Below are positions 14,289 to 22,874 of a stretch of DNA of 64,000 nt, one piece after another. Every line of letters starts with the position of its first letter. The stretch's first letter is position 1. The notes under the pieces are model-generated. The model did no database searches, was not told the DNA's origin, and was given only the letters and a program-made list of their open reading frames with translations. The stretch comes from Prochlorococcus sp. MIT 1307 (GTDB taxonomy: Bacteria; Cyanobacteriota; Cyanobacteriia; PCC-6307; Cyanobiaceae), in the NCBI RefSeq assembly GCF_034092395.1, contig NZ_CP139301.1:62001-126000 (forward strand), given 5' to 3'. The position numbers and the translations under genes are program-made.

Positions 14289-17072
14289 ATGAATCGCTTT
14301 GCCCTCATTACAGCTTTATTGATGCCAGTTGTGATCGATGGCGGGCTGGTTGTTGAAGCGATTCCTGAAGTACTTGTTGCTCAGAAGAAAGAAGAATTAG
14401 GACTTGATGATATTGACCGCCTAAGAGAGAGAGCTGAAGAAGCTAAAGAAAGTGCGTTGTACACAAAAGCAACTGAAATCTTAGAAACAGTTCTTTCAAT
14501 ACAGGAGAAAGATCTCGGAGCTGAACATCTGGCTGTAGCAAATACCCTCAATGATCTGGCTTTGTTATATGACACTCAAGGTTTCTATGACAAAGCAATA
14601 CCGCTCTTTCAACGTTCCTTAGCAGTTAAAGAAGAAGTACTAGGACCAAAGCATCCTGATACGGCTAAGGCTTTAAACAATCTTGCTTGGGTATACCTCG
14701 AACTAGATCTTTATAGCAAAGCCGAACCTCTTTTCCTTCGAGCTTTGGCTATTGACGAAAAAGCACTCGGGCCAGAACATCCTGATACAGCAATACATCT
14801 CAACAACCTAGGTTTGTTATATCGAGCTCAAGGTCAATACTACAAAGCCGAGCCACTACTTCGACGTGCTTTGGCTATCAATGAAAAAATACTTGGGCCA
14901 AAGCACCCTGATACTGCTAAGGCTTTAGATAATCTTGGGATAGTATTTTCCAATCAGAATCTATACAGCAAAGCTGAGCCTCTCTTTCTGCGTGCCTTAG
15001 CTATTCATGAAAAAGCACTAGGGTCAGAACACCCTGAGACCGGTGTCAGTATCAACAACCTTGCTGTCGTTTATTTCATCCAAGGGAAAAACAACAAGGC
15101 CGAACCTCTATTGCTACGTGCTTTAGCTATTCAAGAAAAAACGTTAGGACTTGAGCATCCAGAAACAGCTGAAAGACTCATCAATTTAGGTTCTTTCTAT
15201 AACAAGACTGGTCGTTACAACAAAGCAGAACCTTTATTGCTACGAGCTTTAGCAATCAATGAAAAAGTACTAGGACCAGACCACGCTGAAACAGCTTGGG
15301 GAATAAATAATTTAGCTTTCTTCTATAACAATCAAGAGCATTACAAGAAAGCTGAAATGCTCTATCAACGTGCTTTAACAATTAACAAAAAGGTTTTTGG
15401 CTTAGAGCATCCAGATACAACAATAACCCTCAACAATTTGGCGATGGTTTATGCCAGTCAAGGTGATTATGACCGAGCAGAACAACTGATAAGACAGGGA
15501 CTAGAAGTTGCATTAACTCTGATCCAACGAGAGGCTCCTTTCCTTGTCATTAATGAACGCAGTTCTTTTGCCCGAGCTTTTGACCTTGACCATGCAAGAG
15601 CTTTTTCCAGCTCGTTTTGGAGTGAATCAGGAGAAAGGCTTGCTTTATTTGCGAGGCTGAACCGTCAGGGTTTGTTAGAAGATATTGAGAAGCGTCAATC
15701 AGAGTTAGCCAATTTGCCTGGCCCACAGCAAGAAATAACACAAAGACTACAAGAAATCACCCAAGAGCTCTCATCAAAGAATTTGAAGGTTGAACAACGT
15801 CAAACTTTGCGCTCAAAAAAAGAACAATTAGAACGCAATCTTTATCGTTTACTACCCAAACTCAGACCACGCATTATTCAAGTCGACCAAGTTGCCAAAG
15901 CAATGCCAAGTGACTCTTTACTAGTGGAGTATCAGCGCTATCAACTTTTTGATGGTGCTAAATCAATAAATCAGCGTTGGAGTGATGCTCGTTATCTTGC
16001 AATGCTCTTAAAACCCAACGGAGAGATCACCTCTGTTGATTTAGGTCTTGCAGAACCAATAGAAGAAAAGATTGAACAAGCTCTTGCAGCTTCTGAGGAA
16101 GGCTTGACGGGTGCTCAGGATCTATGGAATGAAGTTAGTCAGTTAGTTATGACGCCATTAGAAGAAGCAATTGGAGGAGCGGAAACTTTATTTATTTCAC
16201 CAGATGCTGAGCTCAACCGAATCCCATTCGCAGCACTTAGTTCACCAACTGGCGATGGATTATTAGGAGAAGCTGTTCAACTTCGTTTATTCACGACTGG
16301 CCGAGAGTTATTGGATCTTGCCAAAAAGTCAAAGCAAACTAATCAACAACCGCTGGTCGTAGCCAATCCTACTTTTAGCCCTAGGAAGTTTTGGCCTCGC
16401 ACAAAAGAGTCGAATTTGATTTCTTCCACTCAACGACGCTCTGGTGATCTCAGCTCAATGAGTTGGAAACCATTACCTGGAACAGCCAAGGAAGGAAAAG
16501 CGATTGCCAAACTCACTAATGCAAACTTGTTGCTACGAGAAAAAGCAACAGCATTAGCTGTTCAAGAACAAGAATCACCCAAGGTCTTGCACCTAGCAAG
16601 TCATGCTTATTACCTAGAAGATCAAGATAAAGGCGAAAACCCACTTCTTAGAAGTGGAATAGTTCTAGCTGGTGCGAATCAACCTGATGCTAATAGCAAA
16701 GATGATGGTTATCTCACTGCTTTAGAAGTGACCAAGCTCGATTGGCAAGGCACAGAGCTTGTCGTTGTCTCTGGTTGTGAATCTGGGAAAGGCGACATAC
16801 AAGCAGGAGAAGGTGTTTATGGTCTTAAACGTGCCATTGCTGTAGCAGGTGCTCGCTCTAGTTTGCTATCGCTTTGGAAGGTGGATGATCAAGCAACCGC
16901 TGCTTTTATGGAAAGTTTTTATCAACGGCTCAAAGCTGGAGTAGGAAGAGCAGATGCTTTAGCCGCAACGCAAAAGGAATTTAGGAATCACCCAACCAAC
17001 GAGACCTGGCGACTTCCTTATGTATGGGCAGCCTTCCAGCTCAGTGGGGATTGGAGACCAATTAAATGGTGA
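14289..17072 (+). CDS. TPR-CHAT protein (secreted-type caspase-like protease)
   Basis: 927 residues. An N-terminal hydrophobic stretch (FALITALLMPVVIDGGLVV) suggests export or anchoring. Residues about 60-410 are some eight 42-residue kinesin-light-chain-type TPRs with LGxEHPDTA and KAEPLLLRALAI patterns. The C-terminal third is a CHAT domain with catalytic His near 772 (LHLASHAYYL) and Cys near 828 (VVSGCESGKGD), ending AAFQLSGDWRP. CHAT proteins are caspase-fold cysteine peptidases that cut specific protein partners in several bacterial systems. Here exported peptides flank it on both sides, making them candidate substrates (inference). Confidence 0.93.
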   Translation: MNRFALITALLMPVVIDGGLVVEAIPEVLVAQKKEELGLDDIDRLRERAEEAKESALYTKATEILETVLSIQEKDLGAEHLAVANTLNDLALLYDTQGFYDKAIPLFQRSLAVKEEVLGPKHPDTAKALNNLAWVYLELDLYSKAEPLFLRALAIDEKALGPEHPDTAIHLNNLGLLYRAQGQYYKAEPLLRRALAINEKILGPKHPDTAKALDNLGIVFSNQNLYSKAEPLFLRALAIHEKALGSEHPETGVSINNLAVVYFIQGKNNKAEPLLLRALAIQEKTLGLEHPETAERLINLGSFYNKTGRYNKAEPLLLRALAINEKVLGPDHAETAWGINNLAFFYNNQEHYKKAEMLYQRALTINKKVFGLEHPDTTITLNNLAMVYASQGDYDRAEQLIRQGLEVALTLIQREAPFLVINERSSFARAFDLDHARAFSSSFWSESGERLALFARLNRQGLLEDIEKRQSELANLPGPQQEITQRLQEITQELSSKNLKVEQRQTLRSKKEQLERNLYRLLPKLRPRIIQVDQVAKAMPSDSLLVEYQRYQLFDGAKSINQRWSDARYLAMLLKPNGEITSVDLGLAEPIEEKIEQALAASEEGLTGAQDLWNEVSQLVMTPLEEAIGGAETLFISPDAELNRIPFAALSSPTGDGLLGEAVQLRLFTTGRELLDLAKKSKQTNQQPLVVANPTFSPRKFWPRTKESNLISSTQRRSGDLSSMSWKPLPGTAKEGKAIAKLTNANLLLREKATALAVQEQESPKVLHLASHAYYLEDQDKGENPLLRSGIVLAGANQPDANSKDDGYLTALEVTKLDWQGTELVVVSGCESGKGDIQAGEGVYGLKRAIAVAGARSSLLSLWKVDDQATAAFMESFYQRLKAGVGRADALAATQKEFRNHPTNETWRLPYVWAAFQLSGDWRPIKW

Positions 17073-17073
17073 T

Positions 17074-17115
17074 TGTGGAATCACCCTGAAACACTCAGAA
17101 CAAGAAGGAGTTGTA
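17074..17115 (+). repeat. 44-bp repeat, copy 5
   Basis: TGTGGAATCACCCTGAAACA..., reads GITLKHSEQEGVV. It begins just after the CHAT gene stop and ends at the 17117 hairpin. Confidence 0.75.
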
Positions 17116-17116
17116 A

Positions 17117-17130
17117 GGAGGCAAGCCTCC
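17117..17130 (+). promoter_or_regulatory. 5'-leader hairpin before exported peptide 4
   Basis: GGAGGCAAGCCTCC, identical to 13621-13634, 17 bases before the ATG. Confidence 0.6.
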
Positions 17131-17147
17131 ACCACCTCTACAAAACA

Positions 17148-17408
17148 ATGACCAACTTTGCCTCTAACTCAGATAAAAAGAATGTAAAAAGGATTAGCAC
17201 CATCTTTGCTTTCGCTTTAGTTTCTTCCGTAGTTGGACTAGGTGCTGTCGTTACTGAACCTGCTTCTGCATCTTGTTATGGCAGCGGTTACTCAAGATAT
17301 TGTGACGGAGTTGGCGGACCTGGAGCTACTTATTCTTCACGCGGTGATTTTGGAAGTACAACCTATTCAGATGGCAGCAGCCAAACCTATAGCACTTATT
17401 ACTACTAA
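17148..17408 (+). CDS. Small exported peptide 4, Gly/Ser/Tyr-rich (86 aa)
   Basis: The N-terminus (MTNFASNSDKKNVKR) and signal helix (ISTIFAFALVSSVVGLGAVV, cleavage near ASAS) match peptide 2. The mature part is Tyr/Ser/Gly-rich, with FGSTTYSDGSSQTYSTYYY at the end and two Cys near the front. Same leader hairpin and repeat as peptide 2. Likely paralogue with a rapidly changing mature region. Confidence 0.65.
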   Translation: MTNFASNSDKKNVKRISTIFAFALVSSVVGLGAVVTEPASASCYGSGYSRYCDGVGGPGATYSSRGDFGSTTYSDGSSQTYSTYYY

Positions 17409-17514
17409 ATCATTCACCGAATCTATACAAAGACAGTTGAGTTCTTTCTCAAAGTTCTGCTTTTTAGCGGGGCTTTTTTTATGCCCTTACACCTCTCCAA
17501 TAGCAAAGGAAACA

Positions 17515-17559
17515 GGCTTTGGAATCACCTTCAAATACTCAGAACAAGAAGGAGATGTA
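17515..17559 (+). repeat. 44-bp repeat, copy 6
   Basis: GGCTTTGGAATCACCTTCAA..., reads GFGITFKYSEQEGDV. Lies in the same duplicated context as copy 4, upstream of exported peptide 5. Confidence 0.8.
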
Positions 17560-17583
17560 TTGATCGTTATTCCAATTTCCATC

Positions 17584-17778
17584 ATGAAACTCCAATCCGT
17601 TGCTTTATCGGTTGCTTGTATTTGCATAGCTTCTACTGGATTCGGTTTGTCATTACTGACTCCTCACAGGGCTAGTGCCTCGGAAATTTATGCAGACAAT
17701 CTTCTATCTATCGGTATTAATCCAGATTCTCTAGGTATTGGAAATGCTCTAAGCCTAGATAAAGCTGGTTGGCTCTAA
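17584..17778 (+). CDS. Small exported peptide 5 (64 aa)
   Basis: Signal peptide identical to peptide 3 for more than 20 residues, with ASAS at the cleavage site. The mature end, EIYADNLLSIGINPDSLGIG and on, differs from peptide 3 apart from the IYxxDL start. A longer in-frame start would run through repeat copy 6. I prefer the internal ATG that matches peptide 3. Confidence 0.6.
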   Translation: MKLQSVALSVACICIASTGFGLSLLTPHRASASEIYADNLLSIGINPDSLGIGNALSLDKAGWL

Positions 17779-17838
17779 TAGAAAGGAATTCCTCTATATA
17801 GATGAGGTTATTGATTTACCTGATTATCACATCGCACA

Positions 17839-18717
17839 ATGACTAGAAATTTCTCAAGGAAAAGAATATTTTATTTAGCTGCTATAGCTGTAGGTTTGCT
17901 TGGGATATTTGGCAGCATTAATAAACTCAAGAATTCTCAACTATTGATGCCATCTGAATACAAGACCATCAAGACAATAGTCAATCAAATAGCAGACAAA
18001 AATGATTTAGGAGAACAACAAATTACTTTTACGATTAATGCAGGAAGCCGTACAAAGTGGTCTGCTGAAGAATTAAAATTATGTGAAGAGGATAAATGTC
18101 AATTCTATGGAGAAATTAATCCCTTCAAAGTCTATGAGGGAGAAGCTGCTAAAGATATCAATGAGGCAATAAGACAGTCTTACCTATTAAATGGAATCGA
18201 AGCGTATGCTTTCTCACATGGAACAATTAATATCAGTAGGTCTACATTCCGAACCTATGACAAAAAGAAAGATTTACTAGCTTGTACAATAGGACATGAG
18301 TTGAGTCATTTCATTAATCATGACTCTTTTAAAGATTCGCTTCAAGAGGGAAAAGAAGGAAAAGGTTTAAAAGAAAATAAACGCAAGTTATTGTCAAATC
18401 GTATTTCCAGGAGAACAGAAATCAATGCTGATATCAATGCAACTAAAATGTTGATTAATTCCGGCTTTCCATCAGAAACCTGCCTAAACAATATTTCATT
18501 TTTCTCTTTAATGGAAGGAGATGGAGAAGAAACTAAAGAAGATAGTACTCATCCTGGATATGAAGACAGATATGCTGCCTTGGAAGAATTTCTAGAAAAA
18601 TATAAGGCTAATTCTGAGAGGGAAAACTTGAATGGAACTAAAGGGTATTGGAAATACAATCGAGAGTTAAATGCTTTGACATTTAGCCCTATAGAAAACA
18701 ATCAATCAATGATATGA
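17839..18717 (+). CDS. M48-family membrane-anchored metallopeptidase
   Basis: 292 residues. The N-terminal signal anchor is FYLAAIAVGLLGIFG. The zinc-binding motif HELSH lies near residue 153 (CTIGHELSHFINH), and the third ligand Glu is in RRTEINADINATKM near 195. This is the gluzincin pattern of M48/Ste24-like peptidases. It follows the peptide genes on the same strand and could process exported peptides or other envelope proteins. Intact. It ends the cassette before a broken integrase. Confidence 0.82.
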   Translation: MTRNFSRKRIFYLAAIAVGLLGIFGSINKLKNSQLLMPSEYKTIKTIVNQIADKNDLGEQQITFTINAGSRTKWSAEELKLCEEDKCQFYGEINPFKVYEGEAAKDINEAIRQSYLLNGIEAYAFSHGTINISRSTFRTYDKKKDLLACTIGHELSHFINHDSFKDSLQEGKEGKGLKENKRKLLSNRISRRTEINADINATKMLINSGFPSETCLNNISFFSLMEGDGEETKEDSTHPGYEDRYAALEEFLEKYKANSERENLNGTKGYWKYNRELNALTFSPIENNQSMI

Positions 18718-18740
18718 ATTTCAAGCCAATTGAACTCGTG

Positions 18741-19209
18741 TTAATTGAAAGAAATTTTCTTATTAGCAATTTCAAAAGCTTTGGCAGTACTGGCTTTTGA
18801 TGCCCAAGGATAAGCCCTTAAATGTGCTTCAAGGCTATGCCCCATCGACATGGCTACTGAGCCTGCATCGATACCTCGAATATGCGCGCGCAGACTGTAA
18901 GAGTGCCTAAAACTGTAAGGAACAATATTTACTCCTTGAGTCTTCTTCATCACTTCCCGCAAACTGTTCCAACTCTCTCGACGTTTTAAATAAGTGTTGG
19001 CAGCTTCCCCCATTTTGTTTTCACGGCAAGAAGGAAGTTCAATTAATCCTGCTTTCCAGCGTTCAATCAGATTCCATTTCTGAACTTCACCATCACTATT
19101 GATTAGTGGAAGAGGGAAGACTCTTCTGGGCTCTGTGGTTCCAGCACCTGCTTTCTTTTGATATGTGCACCACCAATAATGTTCCTTAGTTTTTGGATCT
19201 TTTCTAATC
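18741..19209 (-). pseudogene. Truncated tyrosine recombinase (C-terminal part)
   Basis: The frame reads from a WWCTYQKKAGAGTTEPRR segment without a start codon through YSFRHSYSLRAHIRG and MGHSLEAHLRAYPW to the stop. It keeps Arg-His, Gly-His and Tyr of the catalytic core but has lost the N-terminal domain and first Arg. The first ~250 bases match 35873-36131 (opposite strand) nearly exactly. It abuts the terminase-like scar at 19211, so a deletion or recombination ended the gene there. Confidence 0.8.
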
Positions 19210-19210
19210 T

Positions 19211-19249
19211 TTAAATGCGTTAGAAGGCGGCAGGGTTATCGATGTATGA
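19211..19249 (+). repeat. Scar: 3' end of terminase-like gene (LNALEGGRVIDV)
   Basis: Reads TTAAATGCGTTAGAAGGCGG and on, ending in TGA; encodes LNALEGGRVIDV. The same ending is found in the pseudogene at 39857-40305 and as fragments at 36165-36203 and 46068-46110. Confidence 0.6.
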
Positions 19250-19394
19250 GCTTTGATTTGAAATCGAAAATTAAAACTCACGGCTAGTGAAGTGATCCAC
19301 AACCTATGAGATAAAAAATGCAAAATCTAAATTTTATACATATTTGCTACCCAAGAAAGCTTGGGTGAAGCATGTCTTGAAAAGGAAATCAGCA

Positions 19395-19415
19395 TGATAA
19401 TGGTAACCATTTTCA
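19395..19415 (+). promoter_or_regulatory. Zur-type box upstream of the ZNG1 gene
   Basis: Contains AATGGTAACCATT, a near-perfect palindrome flanked by TGAT and TTCA, 34 bases before the ATG. The TGATAAT...ATTxTCA pattern fits Fur-family Zur operators of cyanobacteria. With zinc genes downstream, Zur is the likely regulator. Confidence 0.75.
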
Positions 19416-19448
19416 ATACAATAGAGCTGTTTTTCTGCTTTTAAGGCT

Positions 19449-20831
19449 ATGAACGGTACTCAAAAAGTACCTGTAACTATCCTTACGGGATTTCTTGGTT
19501 CTGGAAAGACGACTCTTCTTAACAAGATTCTGAGTGAAGAACACGGTAAACGAATCGCCGTCATCGAAAATGAATATGGTGAAGTTGGAATTGATCAGGG
19601 ACTGGTGATCAATGCTGACGAAGAGGTTTTTGAGATGTCCAACGGATGCATCTGCTGCACCGTTCGAGGCGATCTAATTCGCGTACTTGGGAACCTCATG
19701 AAGAGACGCGATAAGTTCGATTATGTATTGGTTGAGACCACGGGGCTTGCCGACCCCGGTCCTGTTGCTCAAACATTCTTCATGGACGATGAAATTCGTT
19801 CAGAATTTTCACTCGATGGGATCGTTACGCTTGTTGATGCAGCTCATATTGATCAGCAATTGGGACGCAGTGATGAGAGTTCCGAGCAGGTTGCATTTGC
19901 CGACGTACTGGTTCTGAACAAAACTGATCTCGTTTCTGATGAGTCACTCGATACTCTTGAAGCACGACTACGTGACATGAACCGTATGGCGCGTGTCGTA
20001 CGTAGTAAGCAAGCGGATGTCTCTGTTGAAACTGTTCTAAACCTCGGTGCTTTTGACCTTGACCAGGTTTTGGAGCGGCGCCCCAGCTTCCTAGAACCAG
20101 AGTATCCATTCGAGTGGACGGGTGTTTTTCTACTTGAGCCTGGTCGTTACGAAGTTAGTCTCGAAGAGGGGCCTGACCCGATGATGTCTCTCGTCGTTGT
20201 AGCTGACCAAGGTACAGACGAAGAATCTCTCAATGAAGGTGCAGAATCATGTGTGCGACTTTACGCTGAATCTGCTGAACTCCTACATCCAGGTGACAAA
20301 ATCCCACTGAATAAGCATGTGAACCTTCAGCTGCAGTCCGAGGGGCGCAAGTCGTTTTCGCTTGAAGTTGAAAAATCTGGACATCTTGGTTTATTCACTC
20401 AGCACACGGCCGAGGAATTCGATATCAAAGTAAGAAGAATGGATACTTCAGTTTCTGAGTCAGGAAGTAATCAACAGAATGATCTTTTAATTCCTCCTAT
20501 AGCAGAGCGAACTTGGGTAGCACAACACGAACACGATGATGAAGTGGGTTCAATTGCTATTGAGCGGAATGGCAATGTCGATCCTGAAAAGCTCAACACT
20601 TGGCTGAGCCGACTTCTCTCAGAGAAAGGTGTGGACATCTTTCGCATGAAGGGTTTCATCAGCTTTGCCGACGAGCCGCGGAGAATAGTTTTTCAAGGTG
20701 TACATATGCTCTTTACCTCACAGCCTGATAGGGAGTGGGGTAATGAACCTCGCCGAAATCAACTCGTGTTTATCGGTCGGAACCTTGATGAAGAGGCCTT
20801 GCAAAGTGGGTTCGACAAATGCCTGACATAA
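19449..20831 (+). CDS. COG0523 (CobW/ZNG1-type) zinc metallochaperone GTPase
   Basis: 460 residues. P-loop GFLGSGKTTLLNK near residue 14, the family CxCC motif NGCICCTVRGD near 66, and NKTD (VLNKTDLV) near 155. The C-terminal CobW domain ends FQGVHMLFTSQPDREWG. Between about 215 and 330 is an inserted domain starting FEWTGVFLLEPGRYEVSLEE and ending LGLFTQHTAEEF; a similar one lies inside ZnuA in this element. His-rich AQHEHDDE follows. Predicted to hand zinc to target proteins under zinc shortage. First gene of a two-gene unit with the WD40 protein. Confidence 0.9.
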   Translation: MNGTQKVPVTILTGFLGSGKTTLLNKILSEEHGKRIAVIENEYGEVGIDQGLVINADEEVFEMSNGCICCTVRGDLIRVLGNLMKRRDKFDYVLVETTGLADPGPVAQTFFMDDEIRSEFSLDGIVTLVDAAHIDQQLGRSDESSEQVAFADVLVLNKTDLVSDESLDTLEARLRDMNRMARVVRSKQADVSVETVLNLGAFDLDQVLERRPSFLEPEYPFEWTGVFLLEPGRYEVSLEEGPDPMMSLVVVADQGTDEESLNEGAESCVRLYAESAELLHPGDKIPLNKHVNLQLQSEGRKSFSLEVEKSGHLGLFTQHTAEEFDIKVRRMDTSVSESGSNQQNDLLIPPIAERTWVAQHEHDDEVGSIAIERNGNVDPEKLNTWLSRLLSEKGVDIFRMKGFISFADEPRRIVFQGVHMLFTSQPDREWGNEPRRNQLVFIGRNLDEEALQSGFDKCLT

Positions 20832-21898
20832 GAGAACTCGGCCCTCAGGGTCGGGGGATGCTGCACGAGGGGTGGAGTACTGAAGTCGCCGATTATGTCA
20901 TTGTTTGCGGATGGGCACTAGAAGGTAATGCTTTTTTGGTGGGTGATGCTGCAGGAGGCCTTTATGCCTTTGAAGGCAAGTCTGGAACCACCCTTTGGCA
21001 TCGAAAGGAAGTCCATGAAGGTGGCTTACTTGCGATGTCCATTCATCCAGATGGAGATATTTTTGCTACTGCAGGTCAGGATGGACGTGTTCTGATTTGG
21101 AAGAGTAAAGAAGGTGAGTCAAATAAGGCATTAGAACTTGGTAAAGGATGGGTCGAACATCTCCAATGGTCACCAGATGGACAATTCTTAGCCGTAGTCT
21201 TTTCGCAGTACGTCTATGTTTTTGGTGCTGATGGGGAAGAACATTGGCGCTCAGATAAACATCCTAGTACTGTCAGCGCGGTTGCTTGGTCAAAGTCGAA
21301 TGAATTAGCAACTGCATGCTACGGCCGAGTCACTTTTTATGATGTAATTCGTGACCAGGTCAATCAGAAGCTGGAATGGCAAGGCTCACTCGTGTCGATG
21401 GTGCTTAGCCCTGATGGCGACATTGTGGCTTGCGGTAGTCAAGACAATTCTGTTCATTTCTGGAGACGTTCAACTGCGCAAGATGCTGAAATGACTGGGT
21501 ATCCATGCAAGCCAAGTCAACTAGCATTTGATCAAACCGGCATGGTTCTTGCCACTGGAGGAGGTGAACGAATAACAGTTTGGAGTTTTCAAGGCAATGG
21601 TCCTGAAGGAACGGTACCAGGAGAGTTAGACCTTCACATTGGAGCGATTTCTAGCCTCGCTTTCTCCAATCGAGGGTCACTATTAGCCTCTGGATCAAGG
21701 GATGGTTCGGTTTTTGTTTGGCTTCTCCAGAAGAATGGTCATGGTGAGCCACTTGGCGGTGCATTCGTAGGAGGCCGTGTCGAAGCAATTGCTTGGCGAC
21801 CTGATGACTGTGCTCTAGCTGCCGTTAATGCAAACGGAGGAATTAATGTTTGGGATTTTAAAAATCGCATAAAAACATCTCCTAAAGGATTTTCATAA
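20819..21898 (+). CDS. WD40-repeat protein of the zinc operon
   Basis: 359 residues forming about seven WD-type blades (LLAMSIHPDGDIFATAGQDG, SLVSMVLSPDGDIVACGSQD, ISSLAFSNRGSLLASGSRDG). The start overlaps the end of the GTPase gene by 13 bases, so the two are co-translated. WD40 partners of COG0523 GTPases occur in other cyanobacterial zinc clusters. It is presumably a scaffold for a zinc-dependent target. Followed by a terminator. Confidence 0.88.
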   Translation: MPDIRELGPQGRGMLHEGWSTEVADYVIVCGWALEGNAFLVGDAAGGLYAFEGKSGTTLWHRKEVHEGGLLAMSIHPDGDIFATAGQDGRVLIWKSKEGESNKALELGKGWVEHLQWSPDGQFLAVVFSQYVYVFGADGEEHWRSDKHPSTVSAVAWSKSNELATACYGRVTFYDVIRDQVNQKLEWQGSLVSMVLSPDGDIVACGSQDNSVHFWRRSTAQDAEMTGYPCKPSQLAFDQTGMVLATGGGERITVWSFQGNGPEGTVPGELDLHIGAISSLAFSNRGSLLASGSRDGSVFVWLLQKNGHGEPLGGAFVGGRVEAIAWRPDDCALAAVNANGGINVWDFKNRIKTSPKGFS

Positions 21899-21943
21899 AT
21901 CGAATACAACTGCGAAATCGTCCTCCTACTCCAATCTTGTTAC

Positions 21944-21967
21944 ACCCCTGCTTAGTCAGGGTTTTTT
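21944..21967 (+). terminator. Terminator of the ZNG1-WD40 operon
   Basis: CCCTG (21946-21950) pairs with CAGGG (21957-21961) around CTTAGT, followed by six T. Confidence 0.85.
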
Positions 21968-22037
21968 ATGCACAAAGTTCTGCCTTTTAGTTTAAAAGCA
22001 AGCCAATAACTTCGTAGGTCTAATTACACAAAACAGA

Positions 22038-22874
22038 TCAATTATTTCTTTTTCTAGGTAACAATCCTATTAAGAGAATGCATAAAACAGCGACAAGGGG
22101 ACCTGGAGACATATTGAAAGTAAGCGCAAGCAAAAAACCTAAAACTGAGATTAAAGATCCAAACATTGCAGATCTAACCATAGCAACCCATAAAGATGGG
22201 GCTTGTTGCAGACCTAATAAGGCAGGAGTGGAAAGCAAAGCAATTACAAGGATGACTCCAATTGCAGACATTGAACTAACAATAACAAGCGCAGTCGTAA
22301 GGCCAAGCAGTAAATTTAAATAAGACACTTTTATGCCACTGTCAGAAGCTCCTTCCGGGTCTAATCCAATATGTACAAGCTTTTCGTAACCAAAAAGTAT
22401 CAAAGAAATAAATACTAAGAAAGAAATAATAGTTCTTGTTAAGTCGCCTAAATTTGCAGTTAATAAATCACCAAATAGAACAGATTCTAAATCGATCCTA
22501 ATTCCAAGAAGAGGTATAAGAAGAACACCAAGTCCAAGAGAACCAGCAAGAATTGTATTCATTATTGCTTCATAATTTTCATTTTTTTTGTTGGTTAATG
22601 CTTCTGCTGCAAGAGATCCAAACAATCCACTGAAAACACCACCTATGGAAGGACTAACGCCAAGTGCTACTGCCAAAGCCAACCCTGGCAGGACACAATG
22701 AGAGATTAAATTAACTTGCAGAAGTCGCTTATGGGTAATTAATACAGTGCCCATCGCCGGGCAAAGTATTCCTGTCATTAGAATTACGCAAAAAGGAATT
22801 AACCACCAAGTTTCTAGGGTTGAGTAAAGATTAAGCACGGCAATAGCTACCATGCATACAGCTAAATGAATCAA
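22038..22874 (-). CDS. znuB: Zinc ABC transporter permease ZnuB
   Basis: 278 residues with about eight hydrophobic helices. Typical ABC-3 family features: CPAMGTVLITHKRLLQVNLI at the start, and the LLGLTTALVIVSSMSAIGVI and LVIALLSTPALLGLQQ blocks near the end. It overlaps the end of znuC by 44 bases on the same strand. It forms the membrane channel of the ZnuABC importer. Confidence 0.93.
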   Translation of the reverse strand: MIHLAVCMVAIAVLNLYSTLETWWLIPFCVILMTGILCPAMGTVLITHKRLLQVNLISHCVLPGLALAVALGVSPSIGGVFSGLFGSLAAEALTNKKNENYEAIMNTILAGSLGLGVLLIPLLGIRIDLESVLFGDLLTANLGDLTRTIISFLVFISLILFGYEKLVHIGLDPEGASDSGIKVSYLNLLLGLTTALVIVSSMSAIGVILVIALLSTPALLGLQQAPSLWVAMVRSAMFGSLISVLGFLLALTFNMSPGPLVAVLCILLIGLLPRKRNN

